This document shows, piece by piece, positions 52,779 to 62,690 of a stretch of 64,000 nt of DNA. A model generated the notes under the pieces. It saw only the letters and a list, made by a program, of their open reading frames with translations, was not told where the DNA came from and ran no database searches. This DNA comes from Candidatus Nitrosymbiomonas proteolyticus (lineage in GTDB: Bacteria; Armatimonadota; Fimbriimonadia; Fimbriimonadales; Fimbriimonadaceae). Position 1 is the first letter of the stretch, and each line of letters begins with the position of its first letter. A program made the translations under genes and the position numbers. Location: positions 186,001 through 250,000 of the forward strand of contig AP021858.1 in NCBI GenBank assembly GCA_017347465.1, written 5' to 3'.

Positions 52779-54112
52779 GCGGCGTTCTAGGCGGTGGAAT
52801 CGGCGATAAGGGCCTGAAGCTCTCCTTGATGGAGACGCTTCGCCACGCCTGGGCCGACGACGATCTGCGGCCCCGAATCCTGTTCGTCATCACGATGTTC
52901 GCCGTGTACGCCTTCGGAGTCAACGTTGCCGTTCCGATTCCCGGCGTCAGCACCGAAGCCATCGTCGACAAGCTGAAGTCGATCCCGATGTTCCAGTTCC
53001 TGGACGTGTTTGGGGGAGGCGCGCTCAAAAGGCTTTCCATCTTCGCGCTCGGCCTCAACCCCTACATCACCGCCTCGATCATCATGCAGATCCTAAGCGC
53101 GAGCATCCCTTCGTGGAAGAAGGAACTGCAAGAAGGCGGCGAGTACGCCCGGAGGCAACAGAACCGCCGCATCAGACTCCTAACCTTGATCTTGTGCGTG
53201 GTCCAAGCGACCAGCCTGCTCTCCATCATCAAGACCGCCGTTCCGATCACGACCGGCGACATCATAACGGTCACCGTGTTTTGGACCGCCGGCGCGATGT
53301 TCCTGCTCTGGGTAGGCGAGCAGATCACCGAGAAGGGAATCGGCAACGGGATCTCGCTGATGATCTTCGCGGGCATCATCATTTCGCTTCCGACCCAAAC
53401 TGGCGCGATCATCAAGCAGATTCAAGACGGGTTCGCGCACTGGTATCAACTCGTTCTCCTGTTCCTTATCTTTATCGCCGTCACTTGGATCATCGTGCTC
53501 TTCACCACGGCCCAGCGCAGAATCGGAATTCAGCACATGAGAAGGCAAGTCGGCACGCGCATGATGGGCGGCACTTCGAGCTACCTGCCCCTTTCGCTCA
53601 ACCTAGCGGGCGTTATTCCGATCATCTTCGCCATGTCGCTCGCCTTCATGCCGCTTCAGTTCGCGGCGGCGTTTCCTGCGGATTCATGGCCCCATGAGGC
53701 GCTGCAGACGGTGCAGAAGTTCCTTGCGCCCAGCTTCTCCTCGTGGGAAGGGGTCGCGGCCTGCTTCGTGTATTCGGCGCTGATCTTCTTCTTCACGTAC
53801 TTCTACACGGCGATCCAGTACAACGTGGAAGACATGTCGAACCACCTCAAGCGAGCCGGTTCGTTCATCCCCGGAGTTCGCCCAGGCAAGCAAACTAAAG
53901 ACTTCCTCGACGGAGTGATTTCTCGGATCACCCTCGTCGGCGCAGTGTTTCTCGCTGTCGTCGCGTTGCTCCAGTTCCTTGCGCCGGAGATCACGGGGCT
54001 GCAAAACGTTGGCTACTTCTTCGGCACCTCCCTGCTCATCATCGTGAGCGTGGCTCTCGAAACGATGAGGCAGATGGAGGCCAGCCTGTTGATGAAGCAG
54101 TACGAGAGGTAG
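52775..54112 (+). CDS. secY: Preprotein translocase subunit SecY
   Basis: 445 residues, ten transmembrane segments. Channel-forming subunit of Sec[18 protein letters not shown] plug region, [51 protein letters not shown] and [11 protein letters not shown] are the usual blocks. GTG start overlaps rplO (GTGA). It is followed directly by adk. Confidence 0.97.
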   Translation: MSGVLGGGIGDKGLKLSLMETLRHAWADDDLRPRILFVITMFAVYAFGVNVAVPIPGVSTEAIVDKLKSIPMFQFLDVFGGGALKRLSIFALGLNPYITASIIMQILSASIPSWKKELQEGGEYARRQQNRRIRLLTLILCVVQATSLLSIIKTAVPITTGDIITVTVFWTAGAMFLLWVGEQITEKGIGNGISLMIFAGIIISLPTQTGAIIKQIQDGFAHWYQLVLLFLIFIAVTWIIVLFTTAQRRIGIQHMRRQVGTRMMGGTSSYLPLSLNLAGVIPIIFAMSLAFMPLQFAAAFPADSWPHEALQTVQKFLAPSFSSWEGVAACFVYSALIFFFTYFYTAIQYNVEDMSNHLKRAGSFIPGVRPGKQTKDFLDGVISRITLVGAVFLAVVALLQFLAPEITGLQNVGYFFGTSLLIIVSVALETMRQMEASLLMKQYER

Positions 54113-54766
54113 GTGGCCGTGCGACTGATCCTGATCGGCCCGCCAGGGGTAGGAAAAGGAACTCAAGCGGCCAAGCTTCAGCAAGCTTTCGGCGTCGTGC
54201 CGCTTTCCTCGGGCAATATCTTTCGCGCGGAGATTCAAGCCGGCACGCCTTTGGGTCTGCAAGCCAAGAAGTACCTCGACTCGGGCGAGCTCGTTCCCGA
54301 TGAAGTGACTATCGGGATGATGCAGACCCGGCTCTCAAACCCCGACGTCGTCAAATCGGGCTTTATCCTCGACGGGTTTCCAAGAACTCTCGAACAAGCG
54401 GTCGCGCTCGACAAGATGCTCGACACGCTCAACCTCACTCTCGACGCTGCGATCGTGTTCGAGGTCGACGACGAGATCGTGGTCGATCGCCTGAGTGGCC
54501 GACTGATTTGCCCCAACTGCGGCGAGATATTCCATAAGACGCACCGACCTCCCGCGACGCCCGGCCTCTGCGACAAGTGCCAAGGCCAGTTGACCGTCCG
54601 GGTCGATGACAACGCGGAGACCATCCGCAACCGACTCCGAGTGAGCCACGAGGCCACCGCGCCGATCCTCGGATACTACGAACAACGGGGAATCCTGATT
54701 CGGGTCGACGGAGCGCAGAGTCCGGACGGAGTGTTCGCTGAGGTGACTGCGGGGCTGGGTTCGTGA
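54113..54766 (+). CDS. adk: Adenylate kinase, zinc-LID type
   Basis: 217 residues. P-loop GPPGVGKGT at 10-18, FILDGFPRT near 83, RLSGRLICPNCGEIFH and the second pair CDKCQGQL forming the four-cysteine zinc LID. Interconverts ATP/AMP and ADP. GTG start directly after the secY stop; its stop overlaps map by 4 bp. Confidence 0.97.
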   Translation: MAVRLILIGPPGVGKGTQAAKLQQAFGVVPLSSGNIFRAEIQAGTPLGLQAKKYLDSGELVPDEVTIGMMQTRLSNPDVVKSGFILDGFPRTLEQAVALDKMLDTLNLTLDAAIVFEVDDEIVVDRLSGRLICPNCGEIFHKTHRPPATPGLCDKCQGQLTVRVDDNAETIRNRLRVSHEATAPILGYYEQRGILIRVDGAQSPDGVFAEVTAGLGS

Positions 54767-55512
54767 TCGAGCTCAAGACTCCCGAACAGATCGCGCTGAT
54801 GCGGGAAGCGGGCCGAATCGTCGCGCGCGCGCTTCGGATCATGGCCGAGGCGATCGTTCCTGGCAAAACCACCCCTCTTGAACTCGACGGCCTGGCAGAA
54901 GAGGTCGTGCGCAAAGCCGGAGGCATCCCCAGTTTCAAGGGGTACCGGGGGTTTCCCAACAGCGTCTGCATCTCGGTCAATGAAGCGGTCGTTCACGGAA
55001 TCCCGGATAGCCGCAAGCTCCAAGAAGGCGACATCGTTGGATTGGACCTCGGCGTCACTCTCGAAGGCTGGAACGCAGACGGAGCCTGGACCTATCCGGT
55101 GGGCGCCATCAACGAAAAGGCGCAACGGCTCTTGAATGTGACCAAGGAGTCGCTCTTTCAGGGAATCGCCAAGGCTCGAGTCGGAAACCGCGTGGGCGAC
55201 ATTTCGGCGGCGATCGAGAAGTACGTAACGAGAAACGGGTACGCCGTGGTACGCGACCTCGTGGGACACGGCATCGGAAGAAAGGTTCACGAAGAACCGA
55301 GCGTTCCCAACTTCGGCAGGCCGCGATCGGGCCCCAAGCTGCTCGAAGGAACGACGATCTGCATCGAGCCGATGGTCAACGAAGGAACTTGGAAGGTCCA
55401 GACGCTTCCTGACCATTGGACGTTAATCGCCGCCGACCGCAAGCTCTCCGCGCATTTCGAGCACACCGTCGCGATCACCTCTCAAGGCCCCGAACTCCTG
55501 ACCGTGGAGTAG
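54763..55512 (+). CDS. map: Type I methionine aminopeptidase
   Basis: 249 residues. Metal ligands are in NADGAWTYPVG (Asp), DLVGHGIGRKVHEEPSVPNF (His), CIEPMV (Glu) and FEHTVAI (Glu). Removes N-terminal Met from new proteins. GTG start overlapping adk. Confidence 0.97.
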   Translation: MIELKTPEQIALMREAGRIVARALRIMAEAIVPGKTTPLELDGLAEEVVRKAGGIPSFKGYRGFPNSVCISVNEAVVHGIPDSRKLQEGDIVGLDLGVTLEGWNADGAWTYPVGAINEKAQRLLNVTKESLFQGIAKARVGNRVGDISAAIEKYVTRNGYAVVRDLVGHGIGRKVHEEPSVPNFGRPRSGPKLLEGTTICIEPMVNEGTWKVQTLPDHWTLIAADRKLSAHFEHTVAITSQGPELLTVE

Positions 55513-55584
55513 TCGCAGGCCCAAAAGGGGGCGTTCCCTGCGTCAAATCGGGTTTACTGGGAAGTCTCAACGAACGGAGCGTTC

Positions 55585-55842
55585 ATGGCAAGAGCACGCA
55601 GACCTAAGAAAGCGCCAAGCGACGAAAAAGAAAAGGGCATCGAGCTCGAAGGAACGGTGATCGAGAACCTTCCTAACGCGCGGTTTCGCGTCAGGCTCGA
55701 TGAAGGCGATATGGAAGTGCTCGCGCATGTGAGCGGCAAGATGAGAATGCACTACATACGGATTCTCCCCGGCGACCGGGTAAGGCTGGAACTGTCGCCG
55801 TACGACCTGACGATGGGTCGGATCGTCTACCGCTACAAGTAG
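55585..55842 (+). CDS. infA: Translation initiation factor IF-1
   Basis: 85 residues: the OB-fold core is [40 protein letters not shown] and [13 protein letters not shown]. About 13 charged residues ([16 protein letters not shown]) extend the N-terminus beyond the usual 72-residue protein. Binds the A site of the 30S. GGAGCG lies 4 nt before the ATG. Confidence 0.96.
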   Translation: MARARRPKKAPSDEKEKGIELEGTVIENLPNARFRVRLDEGDMEVLAHVSGKMRMHYIRILPGDRVRLELSPYDLTMGRIVYRYK

Positions 55843-55909
55843 CGCGAGCCGCCGAAGGAAGGAATTCCTGGGATTTGCGCCTACAAGGTAGAAAGCGCTC
55901 ACATTAGCT

Positions 55910-55918
55910 TGGTATACT
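55910..55918 (+). promoter_or_regulatory. Extended -10 promoter before rpmJ
   Basis: TGGTATACT: TG one base before TATACT, an extended -10 that needs no strong -35. It lies in the 169-bp gap between infA and rpmJ and could drive rpmJ-rpsM-rpsK-rpoA. Confidence 0.5.
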
Positions 55919-56011
55919 CCCCGTTTGCGTCAATCGGTGGAGCAACGCCGAACGATGCGGGCTGACTGTGCCCGGCTAATGTAGAGACGAATTCAAAGGA
56001 ACGACGGAGCC

Positions 56012-56125
56012 ATGAAAGTACGCGCGAGTGTAAAAAGAATCTGCGACAAGTGCAAGATCGTCAAGCGCAAGGGCGTCGTCCGTGTCCTCTGCGTCAACGC
56101 CAAGCACAAGCAGCGGCAAGGCTAA
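56012..56125 (+). CDS. rpmJ: 50S ribosomal protein L36
   Basis: 37 residues, [20 protein letters not shown] then [16 protein letters not shown]. The zinc ligands are Cys at 11, 14 and 27 plus His at 32. ATG at 56012 follows CGGAG. Its place between infA and rpsM is the usual one. Confidence 0.97.
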   Translation: MKVRASVKRICDKCKIVKRKGVVRVLCVNAKHKQRQG

Positions 56126-56152
56126 GCAAGCTCGGAGAGGAAACAAAGACGA

Positions 56153-56530
56153 ATGGCACGTATTGCAGGCGTAGACCTTCCCAGAGAGAAGCCGATCCTG
56201 TACGCCCTGCCGCATATCTACGGCATCGGCAAGCACAACGCGGCGGAACTGATTGAGAAGGCGGGGCTCGATCCGCGAGTTCGGGTCAGGGACCTTTCCG
56301 ATTCTGATGTCGCCAAGCTCCGTGAGATCATCGACCGCGACTATGTCGTCGAGGGAGACCTTCGGCGCGAGGTCCAATCCAACGTCCGACGCCTGATCGA
56401 AATCGGCTGCTATAGGGGCCTTCGGCACCGCCGAGGACTCCCCACGCGAGGGCAAAGAACCCGCAGCAACGCTCGGCAGCGCAAAGGACCTCGAAAGACG
56501 GTCGCCGGCAAGAAGAAGGCGAAGAAGTAA
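56153..56530 (+). CDS. rpsM: 30S ribosomal protein S13
   Basis: 125 residues: [52 protein letters not shown] and the [19 protein letters not shown] block. Contacts the P-site tRNA and 16S rRNA head. AGAGGAAAC upstream of the ATG. Confidence 0.97.
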   Translation: MARIAGVDLPREKPILYALPHIYGIGKHNAAELIEKAGLDPRVRVRDLSDSDVAKLREIIDRDYVVEGDLRREVQSNVRRLIEIGCYRGLRHRRGLPTRGQRTRSNARQRKGPRKTVAGKKKAKK

Positions 56531-56591
56531 TTCCTAACTGGGCCGCTTCCCCTCAAGGCGCGGCCCGAACCAGTCACAAGACACAGAACCC

Positions 56592-56984
56592 ATGGCGAGA
56601 AAGCAGACCCGTAGCAGCAAATCGAAGGAGCGGAGGCAGGTATCCGAAGGGATCGCCTTTATCCGATCGTCCTTCAACAACACCCTCGTTTCGATCACCG
56701 ACCCGACGGGGGCCGTTCTTTGTTGGTCCAGCGCGGGCGCGTGCAACTTCAAAGGAAGCCGAAAGGGCACTCCGTTCGCAGCGCAAGTCGCAGCCGAACA
56801 GTGCGCACGCAAGGCGCTGGAGCATGGCATGAAGAGGGTTGAGGTCAGGGTGTCGGGTCCCGGCTCCGGACGTGAGACCGCCATCCGCTCCCTCGCCGCC
56901 GCCGGCCTCGATGTCACTTCCATTTCAGACATGACGCCGCTTCCCCATAACGGATGCCGGCCGCCTAAGCGTCGGCGCGTTTGA
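56592..56984 (+). CDS. rpsK: 30S ribosomal protein S11
   Basis: 130 residues: [60 protein letters not shown] and [16 protein letters not shown]. Platform protein of the 30S. The usual rpsD gene does not follow; rpoA comes next. Confidence 0.97.
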   Translation: MARKQTRSSKSKERRQVSEGIAFIRSSFNNTLVSITDPTGAVLCWSSAGACNFKGSRKGTPFAAQVAAEQCARKALEHGMKRVEVRVSGPGSGRETAIRSLAAAGLDVTSISDMTPLPHNGCRPPKRRRV

Positions 56985-57024
56985 CACATCGCTGTTTGAA
57001 TCGTAGCCAACCGTAAACAGAAAC

Positions 57025-58014
57025 ATGCCGCACATCACCACGCTCGAACTCACAACAGAATCGGGAACGTTCGTTCTCGAACCGCTCGAAAGAGGATACG
57101 GCCAAACGATCGGCAACGCCCTGCGCAGGGTGATGCTCAGTTCGATCCAGGGCGCGGCCATCAGCGCCTGCAAGATCGACAAGGTCTTTCACGAGTTCGC
57201 CGCGATCCCAGGCGCCAAGGAAGACACGACGCAGTTCCTTCTCAACCTCAAGGACGTCGCCATCAAGCTCAACGTGGACGACGGCCCGCCGCAAGAGGAC
57301 AAGACCCTGCGGCTCGATGTCAAGGGCCCGGGAGTCGTAACCTGCGCCGACATCAAGTGTCCCGACGGAGTGGAGATCATGAACCCGGAGCACTACCTGC
57401 TCACGCTTTCCGAAAAGGGTTCCTCGCTTTCGGTCGAAATGTATGTCGGATGGGGCAACGGGTACGTCCTCCCCGAAAAGCAAGACAAGTACAAAGGGAT
57501 CATCGGGGTACTCACGATGGGCGCGCAATACACGCCCGTTCGCAAGGTGAACTACGTGGTCGAGCAGACCCGCGTCGGAATGCGGACCGACTATGAAAGG
57601 CTCGTGATCGAAGTGACCACGAACGGAGCGGTGTCCCCGAACGACGCAGTTTCTCAGGCCGCGCACATCCTCGAACGTTGTTTCCGAATGTTCACTGACC
57701 TCGGTAACGCGGGGTTCGATTCGGATATGTTGCTCGACGAGACCGATTCGCCCGAACTGTCGAACATCCCGGACATCCGAATCGAGGAACTCGAGTTCAG
57801 CCAGAGGACCTTCAACTGCTTGCGGCGGGCGGGCCTCTTGACGCTCCGCGCGCTGGCCACCGCCACCGAAGCCGACCTCACCAGCATCCGAGGTTTCGGC
57901 AAGAAGTCGCTGATCGAAGTCAGAGACAAGCTCGCCGAAAACGGAATCGAACTCAAGCCCTCGAAGGGCGGCTATCGCGCCATCGAGTTGATGGACGACG
58001 AATTCGACGATTGA
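57025..58014 (+). CDS. rpoA: RNA polymerase alpha subunit
   Basis: 329 residues. N-terminal dimerisation domain: FVLEPLERGYGQTIGNALRR, VMLSSIQGAAIS, EDTTQFLLNLKDVAIKL. C-terminal domain (~245-329) with LEFSQRTFNCLRRAGLLTLR and the HhH LTSIRGFGKKSLIEVRDKL for UP-element and activator contacts. Nothing missing compared with the family. Confidence 0.97.
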   Translation: MPHITTLELTTESGTFVLEPLERGYGQTIGNALRRVMLSSIQGAAISACKIDKVFHEFAAIPGAKEDTTQFLLNLKDVAIKLNVDDGPPQEDKTLRLDVKGPGVVTCADIKCPDGVEIMNPEHYLLTLSEKGSSLSVEMYVGWGNGYVLPEKQDKYKGIIGVLTMGAQYTPVRKVNYVVEQTRVGMRTDYERLVIEVTTNGAVSPNDAVSQAAHILERCFRMFTDLGNAGFDSDMLLDETDSPELSNIPDIRIEELEFSQRTFNCLRRAGLLTLRALATATEADLTSIRGFGKKSLIEVRDKLAENGIELKPSKGGYRAIELMDDEFDD

Positions 58015-58029
58015 TAGGGACCAACACGG

Positions 58030-58479
58030 ATGAGACACAAAGTCGATCGTAGAAAACTCGGCCTTCCCAGCGACCAGCGGAAGGCGCTTCTGACCAACCT
58101 CGTGCGGCAGTGCATCCGCCACGGGTTCGTCCACACGACTCTGGGCAGGGCCAAGGAGACCCAGAGACTCGTCGAGCGGCTCATTACGGTCGGAAAAGAA
58201 GACACCCTCGCCGCCCGAAGGCAAGCGCGACGGCTCCTCGTCGGACACTCCACCAGCAGTCCTCGACCCGAGCGCGCCTTGGCTGGCAAGACCGATTACG
58301 AAAAGAACGAAATCCTCATCCGCCGGAGCTTGATCAACGGTGAGGACTTGGTCAAGCACCTCTTCGACGTTGTGGCGCCCAAGTACAAGAAGCGCGAAGG
58401 CGGGTATTCGAGGATCGTGAAGACCGGAAGGCGCAGGGGAGATGCCGCGCCGACCGCCGTGCTCGAACTCCTTGACTAG
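58030..58479 (+). CDS. rplQ: 50S ribosomal protein L17
   Basis: 149 residues: HKVDRRKLGLPSDQRKALLT, IRHGFVHTTLGRAKETQRLV, LFDVVAPKYKKREGGYSRIV. Exit-tunnel protein. The internal HSTSSPRPERALAGKT segment makes it longer than E. coli L17. It overlaps the truA ORF at its end. Confidence 0.96.
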   Translation: MRHKVDRRKLGLPSDQRKALLTNLVRQCIRHGFVHTTLGRAKETQRLVERLITVGKEDTLAARRQARRLLVGHSTSSPRPERALAGKTDYEKNEILIRRSLINGEDLVKHLFDVVAPKYKKREGGYSRIVKTGRRRGDAAPTAVLELLD

Positions 58480-59263
58480 AAGGATCAAACTGACCGTCGC
58501 TTACGACGGAACCGATTTCTGCGGCTGGGCCGCACAAGCTGGACGGAGAACCGTTCAGAGCACGTTGATAGAGGCTGTTCGCCGGGTCTCGGGCGAGGAT
58601 ACAGAGATCGTAGGGGCAAGCAGGACGGATAGCGGCGCCCATGCGAAGGGCCAAGTCTGCCACTTCGACACGGCGACGCCGATCGAACCTGCTCGTTGGA
58701 CTCAGGCGCTCAACCGCATCCTGCCTCCCGATGTGGCGGTTTGCAGGGCGGCCTACGTGAGCCCAAGGTTTCACGCCAGGTTCTGCGCGAGCGATCGACG
58801 GTATCGCTACCGGATCGCTACGGGCGACAGGGACCCCTTCGCAGACCGATATGCGCACTGGTTGGGGCGAACCCTCGACCTCTCAGCTATGCGGACTGCG
58901 GCAGGGGAACTCGTCGGGGAGCACGACTTTCGCAGCTTCACCGCGGAGCTCGATCCAGCAATTCGGAATTGCGTCAGAGAACTTCGCTCGGTCGAAGTAT
59001 CCCAGGTTGGGGACGAGGTGCGGATCGATGTGGTGGGCACGGCCTTCCTCCGAGGGATGATGCGGAGGATCGCAGGTCTCCTGCTCGAGGTGGGCCGGGG
59101 CAAGCGCGGCGCCGAAGACGCTCGCCAGCTTTTGCGGGGCGAAGGACACCTTCCGCCTGTCCTTCCCGCGAAGGGCCTGACCCTCATGCGAGTTAGGTAT
59201 ACGCGCCCCCTCTACGACATCCGATTCCGAGACGATCCCGATCAGCCTGACAACGTGGAATGA
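58442..59263 (+). CDS. truA: tRNA pseudouridine(38-40) synthase
   Basis: Up to 273 residues. Catalytic Asp is in GASRTDSGAHAKGQ; RRYRYRIATG, HDFRSFTAE and VGTAFLRGMMRRIAGLLLEV are family blocks. The ATG at 58442 overlaps rplQ by 38 bp with AGGGGAG against it; a TTG at 58475 (MTRRIKLTVAYDG) fits the usual TruA N-terminus better but has no Shine-Dalgarno. Modifies the anticodon stem-loop of many tRNAs. Confidence 0.94.
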   Translation: MPRRPPCSNSLTRRIKLTVAYDGTDFCGWAAQAGRRTVQSTLIEAVRRVSGEDTEIVGASRTDSGAHAKGQVCHFDTATPIEPARWTQALNRILPPDVAVCRAAYVSPRFHARFCASDRRYRYRIATGDRDPFADRYAHWLGRTLDLSAMRTAAGELVGEHDFRSFTAELDPAIRNCVRELRSVEVSQVGDEVRIDVVGTAFLRGMMRRIAGLLLEVGRGKRGAEDARQLLRGEGHLPPVLPAKGLTLMRVRYTRPLYDIRFRDDPDQPDNVE

Positions 59264-59290
59264 CGATTCGAACGAAATAAGGTCAACAAC

Positions 59291-59725
59291 ATGAACCGAA
59301 CGACAGTGGTAAAGGAAAGCGACATTGAGCGCAAGTGGTACGTGGTGGACGCCGACGGTGTTCCCCTCGGGCGTCTTGCCGCCCAGGTCGCGCAGGTATT
59401 GCGAGGCAAGCACAAGCCCATGTTCGCCTACAACATGGACTGCGGAGACTTCGTTATCGTGGTCAACGCCGAAAAGGTGGCGCTCACGGGCAACAAGGAA
59501 GAAGAACTCCTCCATCACCATACTGGCTGGCCAGGCGGACTCCGCTCGACCACACGCGGGAAGATGCTCGCCGACAAACCGGTCAAGCTCGTCGAAAAGG
59601 TGATCTGGGGCATGACCCCCAAGACCCGGCTCGGCCGGCAGATCATCAAGAAACTCAAAGTTTACGCAGGGCCCGACCACCCGCACCAGGCGCAATCGCC
59701 GGAGCCCCTCAAGATCGGAAGATAA
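59291..59725 (+). CDS. rplM: 50S ribosomal protein L13
   Basis: 144 residues: [40 protein letters not shown] and [20 protein letters not shown] are diagnostic. Forms the usual pair with rpsI, which starts 17 bp later. Confidence 0.97.
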   Translation: MNRTTVVKESDIERKWYVVDADGVPLGRLAAQVAQVLRGKHKPMFAYNMDCGDFVIVVNAEKVALTGNKEEELLHHHTGWPGGLRSTTRGKMLADKPVKLVEKVIWGMTPKTRLGRQIIKKLKVYAGPDHPHQAQSPEPLKIGR

Positions 59726-59742
59726 CACGGAAACAGCAACCT

Positions 59743-60156
59743 ATGGCAGCCAAGACATCGAAGACCCAATCGGAAAGGTACTACGGAACGGGACGAAGGA
59801 AGAGCGCGATCGCGCGGGTGTGGCTCAAGCCCGGTGAAGGCAACATCGTCATCAACGGACGAGAGTACAAGTCGTACCTGGGCCGGCCGGTCCTGGAAAT
59901 CCTCGTGCGAAGCCCGTTCGAAGAGCTGGGGCTGATGGGCAAGTTCGACGTTGTGGCGACCGCGAAAGGCGGAGGCACCACGGGCCAAGCCGGCGCCGTT
60001 CGTCTCGGAATCGCTCGGGCGATGGTCGAGATGGACGAGAACCTCCGCAAAGCGCTTCGAGCCGAGGGCTTTCTAACCCGCGACCCCCGAGTGAAAGAGC
60101 GCAAGAAGTACGGCTTCAAGAAGGCCCGCCGCGGCTTCCAGTTCGTCAAGCGATAA
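59743..60156 (+). CDS. rpsI: 30S ribosomal protein S9
   Basis: 137 residues from ATG 59743: [59 protein letters not shown]. The tail RRGFQFVKR ends in the usual basic Lys-Arg that touches P-site tRNA. Last gene of the ribosomal block. Confidence 0.97.
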   Translation: MAAKTSKTQSERYYGTGRRKSAIARVWLKPGEGNIVINGREYKSYLGRPVLEILVRSPFEELGLMGKFDVVATAKGGGTTGQAGAVRLGIARAMVEMDENLRKALRAEGFLTRDPRVKERKKYGFKKARRGFQFVKR

Positions 60157-60173
60157 GCTGGGTGCGGTCGGGG

Positions 60174-60179
60174 TAAGGT
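60174..60179 (+). promoter_or_regulatory. -10 box of a leaderless promoter
   Basis: TAAGGT lies 7 nt before the ATG at 60187. Confidence 0.4.
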
Positions 60180-60186
60180 AGCTCCC

Positions 60187-61671
60187 ATGCCGACGCTCGA
60201 AGTGCGCGACATGGTGATGCAATTCCCCGCGATTCGCGCGCTGGATGGCGTCTCCCTCTCGTTCGCCGCGGGCCAAGTCCACGCGATCGTCGGTGAAAAC
60301 GGGGCCGGCAAGAGCACGCTTATGAAGATCCTCGCAGGTCTTCAGCAGCCGACATCAGGACGCATCCTCCTCGATGGCCGCGAGGTCCAGATCGAAGGCG
60401 TCCGCCATGCGCTCTCGCTGGGGATCGCCATGATCCATCAAGAACTCGATGTCATCGACGACCTGTCGGTAGCCGACAACGTGTTTCTCGGGAGCGAACG
60501 GGCTAGGTGGGGCATCGTGCGGCGCGCCGAGTCCATCGAGCGAGCCCAAGCCCTGCTCGACCGCGTCAAGGCCGGTTTCCCCGCCGACATCGCGGTCGGC
60601 AAGCTTTCCATCGCCGGGAAACAACTCGTCGAAATCGCGAAATCGCTTTCGCACCAAGCCTCCATCCTCATCATGGACGAGCCGACCGCGGTGCTCACGG
60701 AGTTGGAAACCGAGTCCCTTTTCGCGCTCATCCGGGAACTCAAGGGCCAGGGGGTCACGGTCCTCTACATCTCCCATCGCTTGGCCGAGGTCGAAGCGAT
60801 TTGTGACCGTGTGTCGGTACTCCGCGACGGCAAGCTTGTGTGTACCGTCGAGGCAGGTGAACTCACGCAGTCCGAGATTGCCGACCGAATGGTGGGGCGC
60901 TCGCTGGGCGATATGTTTCCCCAGAAGCTCCCCGCTCCCGACACCTCGCCGATCCTCGAGGTACAGGACCTCAACGTGCCGGGCGCGGTGTACGGCGCAT
61001 CGCTCCAACTTCGGCCCGGCGAAATCGTGGGGATCGCGGGGCTCGTTGGGTCGGGAAGGACCGAGCTGTGTGAGGCCATCATCGGCCTCCGCCCGGCCGT
61101 CGGCACCCTGCGGGTCGCGGGTTCCAGTTACTCCCCCCGATCGCCAAGGCACGCAGCGAACGTCGGCGTCGCGTACGTGAGCGAAGATCGCAAAGACGCG
61201 GGCATCGTCCTTGAAATGAGCGTCGTGGAGAACACGACCCTCGCGACGCTTGCCAAGGTCTCCAGGTTGACTCTCGATGAGCGCGCCGAAAAACGCGTGT
61301 TCGACCGTTGGAAGGAACGGCTCGATATCCGCGCTCCCGATCCTTCACAGCCGATCCTCTACCTCAGCGGCGGGAATCAGCAGAAGGTCGCCATCGCCAA
61401 GTGGCTCGAAGCCGAGCCACGGGTTCTGATCCTCGACGAACCCACTCGTGGAGTCGATGTGGGCGCCAAACGCGAGCTTTACAACTTGATCCACGAATTC
61501 GCTCAGCAAGGCATGGCTTGCTTGCTCGTTTCGAGCGAGTTGCCTGAAATCGTCGGACTCTGCGGTCGAACCTACGTGATGCGGGAAGGACGCATGGTGG
61601 CCGAACTCGCGGGCGCGGAGGTCAGCGAGGAGCGGATCATGGCGTACGCTGCGGGGGTAGAGGCCGCGTGA
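60187..61671 (+). CDS. Sugar ABC transporter ATPase, RbsA/MglA type
   Basis: 494 residues, two fused nucleotide-binding domains. First NBD: Walker A GENGAGKST near residue 38, signature region VGKLSIAGKQLVEIAKSLSH, Walker B ILIMDEPTAVLTELE. Second NBD: GLVGSGRTELCEAI in place of Walker A, LSGGNQQKVAIAKWL signature, ILDEPTRGVDVGAK. The second Walker A (GLVGSGRT) is degenerate, as usual in this family. The permease GTG overlaps its end by 4 bp. Confidence 0.95.
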   Translation: MPTLEVRDMVMQFPAIRALDGVSLSFAAGQVHAIVGENGAGKSTLMKILAGLQQPTSGRILLDGREVQIEGVRHALSLGIAMIHQELDVIDDLSVADNVFLGSERARWGIVRRAESIERAQALLDRVKAGFPADIAVGKLSIAGKQLVEIAKSLSHQASILIMDEPTAVLTELETESLFALIRELKGQGVTVLYISHRLAEVEAICDRVSVLRDGKLVCTVEAGELTQSEIADRMVGRSLGDMFPQKLPAPDTSPILEVQDLNVPGAVYGASLQLRPGEIVGIAGLVGSGRTELCEAIIGLRPAVGTLRVAGSSYSPRSPRHAANVGVAYVSEDRKDAGIVLEMSVVENTTLATLAKVSRLTLDERAEKRVFDRWKERLDIRAPDPSQPILYLSGGNQQKVAIAKWLEAEPRVLILDEPTRGVDVGAKRELYNLIHEFAQQGMACLLVSSELPEIVGLCGRTYVMREGRMVAELAGAEVSEERIMAYAAGVEAA

Positions 61672-62669
61672 ACCGGGTCGGCGCGTGGCTTCAGAACTAC
61701 GGCGTCGTGGTGGCGTTTGTCCTGCTACTTCTGATCGCGGCAGTCTTCAAGGGCGAGACGTTTCTGACGGCCGTCAACATCCGCAACATCGTCAACCAGA
61801 ACGCAGCCGTCGGCATCATCGCCGTGGGCATGACGCTGGTGATCATGACTTCGGGCATCGACCTCTCCGTCGGCAGCGCGTTGGCTCTGGCGGCCGCAGT
61901 TGGAATCAAGCTTCTCAACTCCCAGATCGACTCCGGTGCGAACCAAGCGACGGCCGTCGCGCTTGCCCTTGCGGCGATCCTCGCTACCGGAACGGCAATC
62001 GGCGCCCTCAACGGTGTGCTGATCACGTTCGGGCGGGTAGCCCCCTTCATCGCGACCCTGGGTGGCCTCGTCGCCTTCCGGTCGTTGACGAAGGTCGTCG
62101 CGGAAGGCGGACAAATCACCGCCAAAGGCGACGTGTTCGATGGCCTCGGCCATCTCGGGATCCCCATTCCAGGAACCCAAATGCCGAACGGCCAGCCCGT
62201 CGAGGTCACTTGGGGGATCGTGCTGTTTGCGGTCGTGGCGCTGGCGATCGGGTTTCTCGTGCGCCGAACCGCCTTCGGAAGGCATGTCGTCGCGGTCGGC
62301 GCCAACGAGCGGGCTGCGGTGTATAGCGGAATCAACCCGCGAGCGGTGCGGCTCCGCGTTTACACGCTGATGGGCCTGTGCGTCGGCCTTGCCGCCATCG
62401 TCCAAGGCATGCGGTTCAACTCCGTCGCTTCCCAGCAGACCGGCGTTTTTTACGAACTGTACGCGATCGCCGCCGTGGTCATCGGGGGCACCCGGCTGAG
62501 CGGAGGCAAAGGGCGAGTCTGGGGAACGGTCGTAGGCGTGATGATCCTGGCCGTTATCACGAACCTGCTCATCCTCATGAACGTACCCAGCGAGTGGCAG
62601 GATTTCGTGCAAGGTGTCATTATATTGATCGCGGTTCTGATTCAGCGCGGTCAAAGCGACCGAACCTGA
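61668..62669 (+). CDS. Sugar ABC transporter permease, RbsC type
   Basis: 333 residues, eight to ten membrane segments. BPD_transp_2 family: MTLVIMTSGIDLSVGSALAL, TFGRVAPFIATLGG, AVGANERAAVYSGINPRAVR (EAA-like loop) and VVIGGTRLSGGKGRVWGTVV. GTG start overlaps the ATPase gene. The usual order in this family has the binding protein first; here it follows. Confidence 0.94.
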   Translation: MNRVGAWLQNYGVVVAFVLLLLIAAVFKGETFLTAVNIRNIVNQNAAVGIIAVGMTLVIMTSGIDLSVGSALALAAAVGIKLLNSQIDSGANQATAVALALAAILATGTAIGALNGVLITFGRVAPFIATLGGLVAFRSLTKVVAEGGQITAKGDVFDGLGHLGIPIPGTQMPNGQPVEVTWGIVLFAVVALAIGFLVRRTAFGRHVVAVGANERAAVYSGINPRAVRLRVYTLMGLCVGLAAIVQGMRFNSVASQQTGVFYELYAIAAVVIGGTRLSGGKGRVWGTVVGVMILAVITNLLILMNVPSEWQDFVQGVIILIAVLIQRGQSDRT

Positions 62670-62690
62670 GATCGAACCCGGAGGGTGCTC

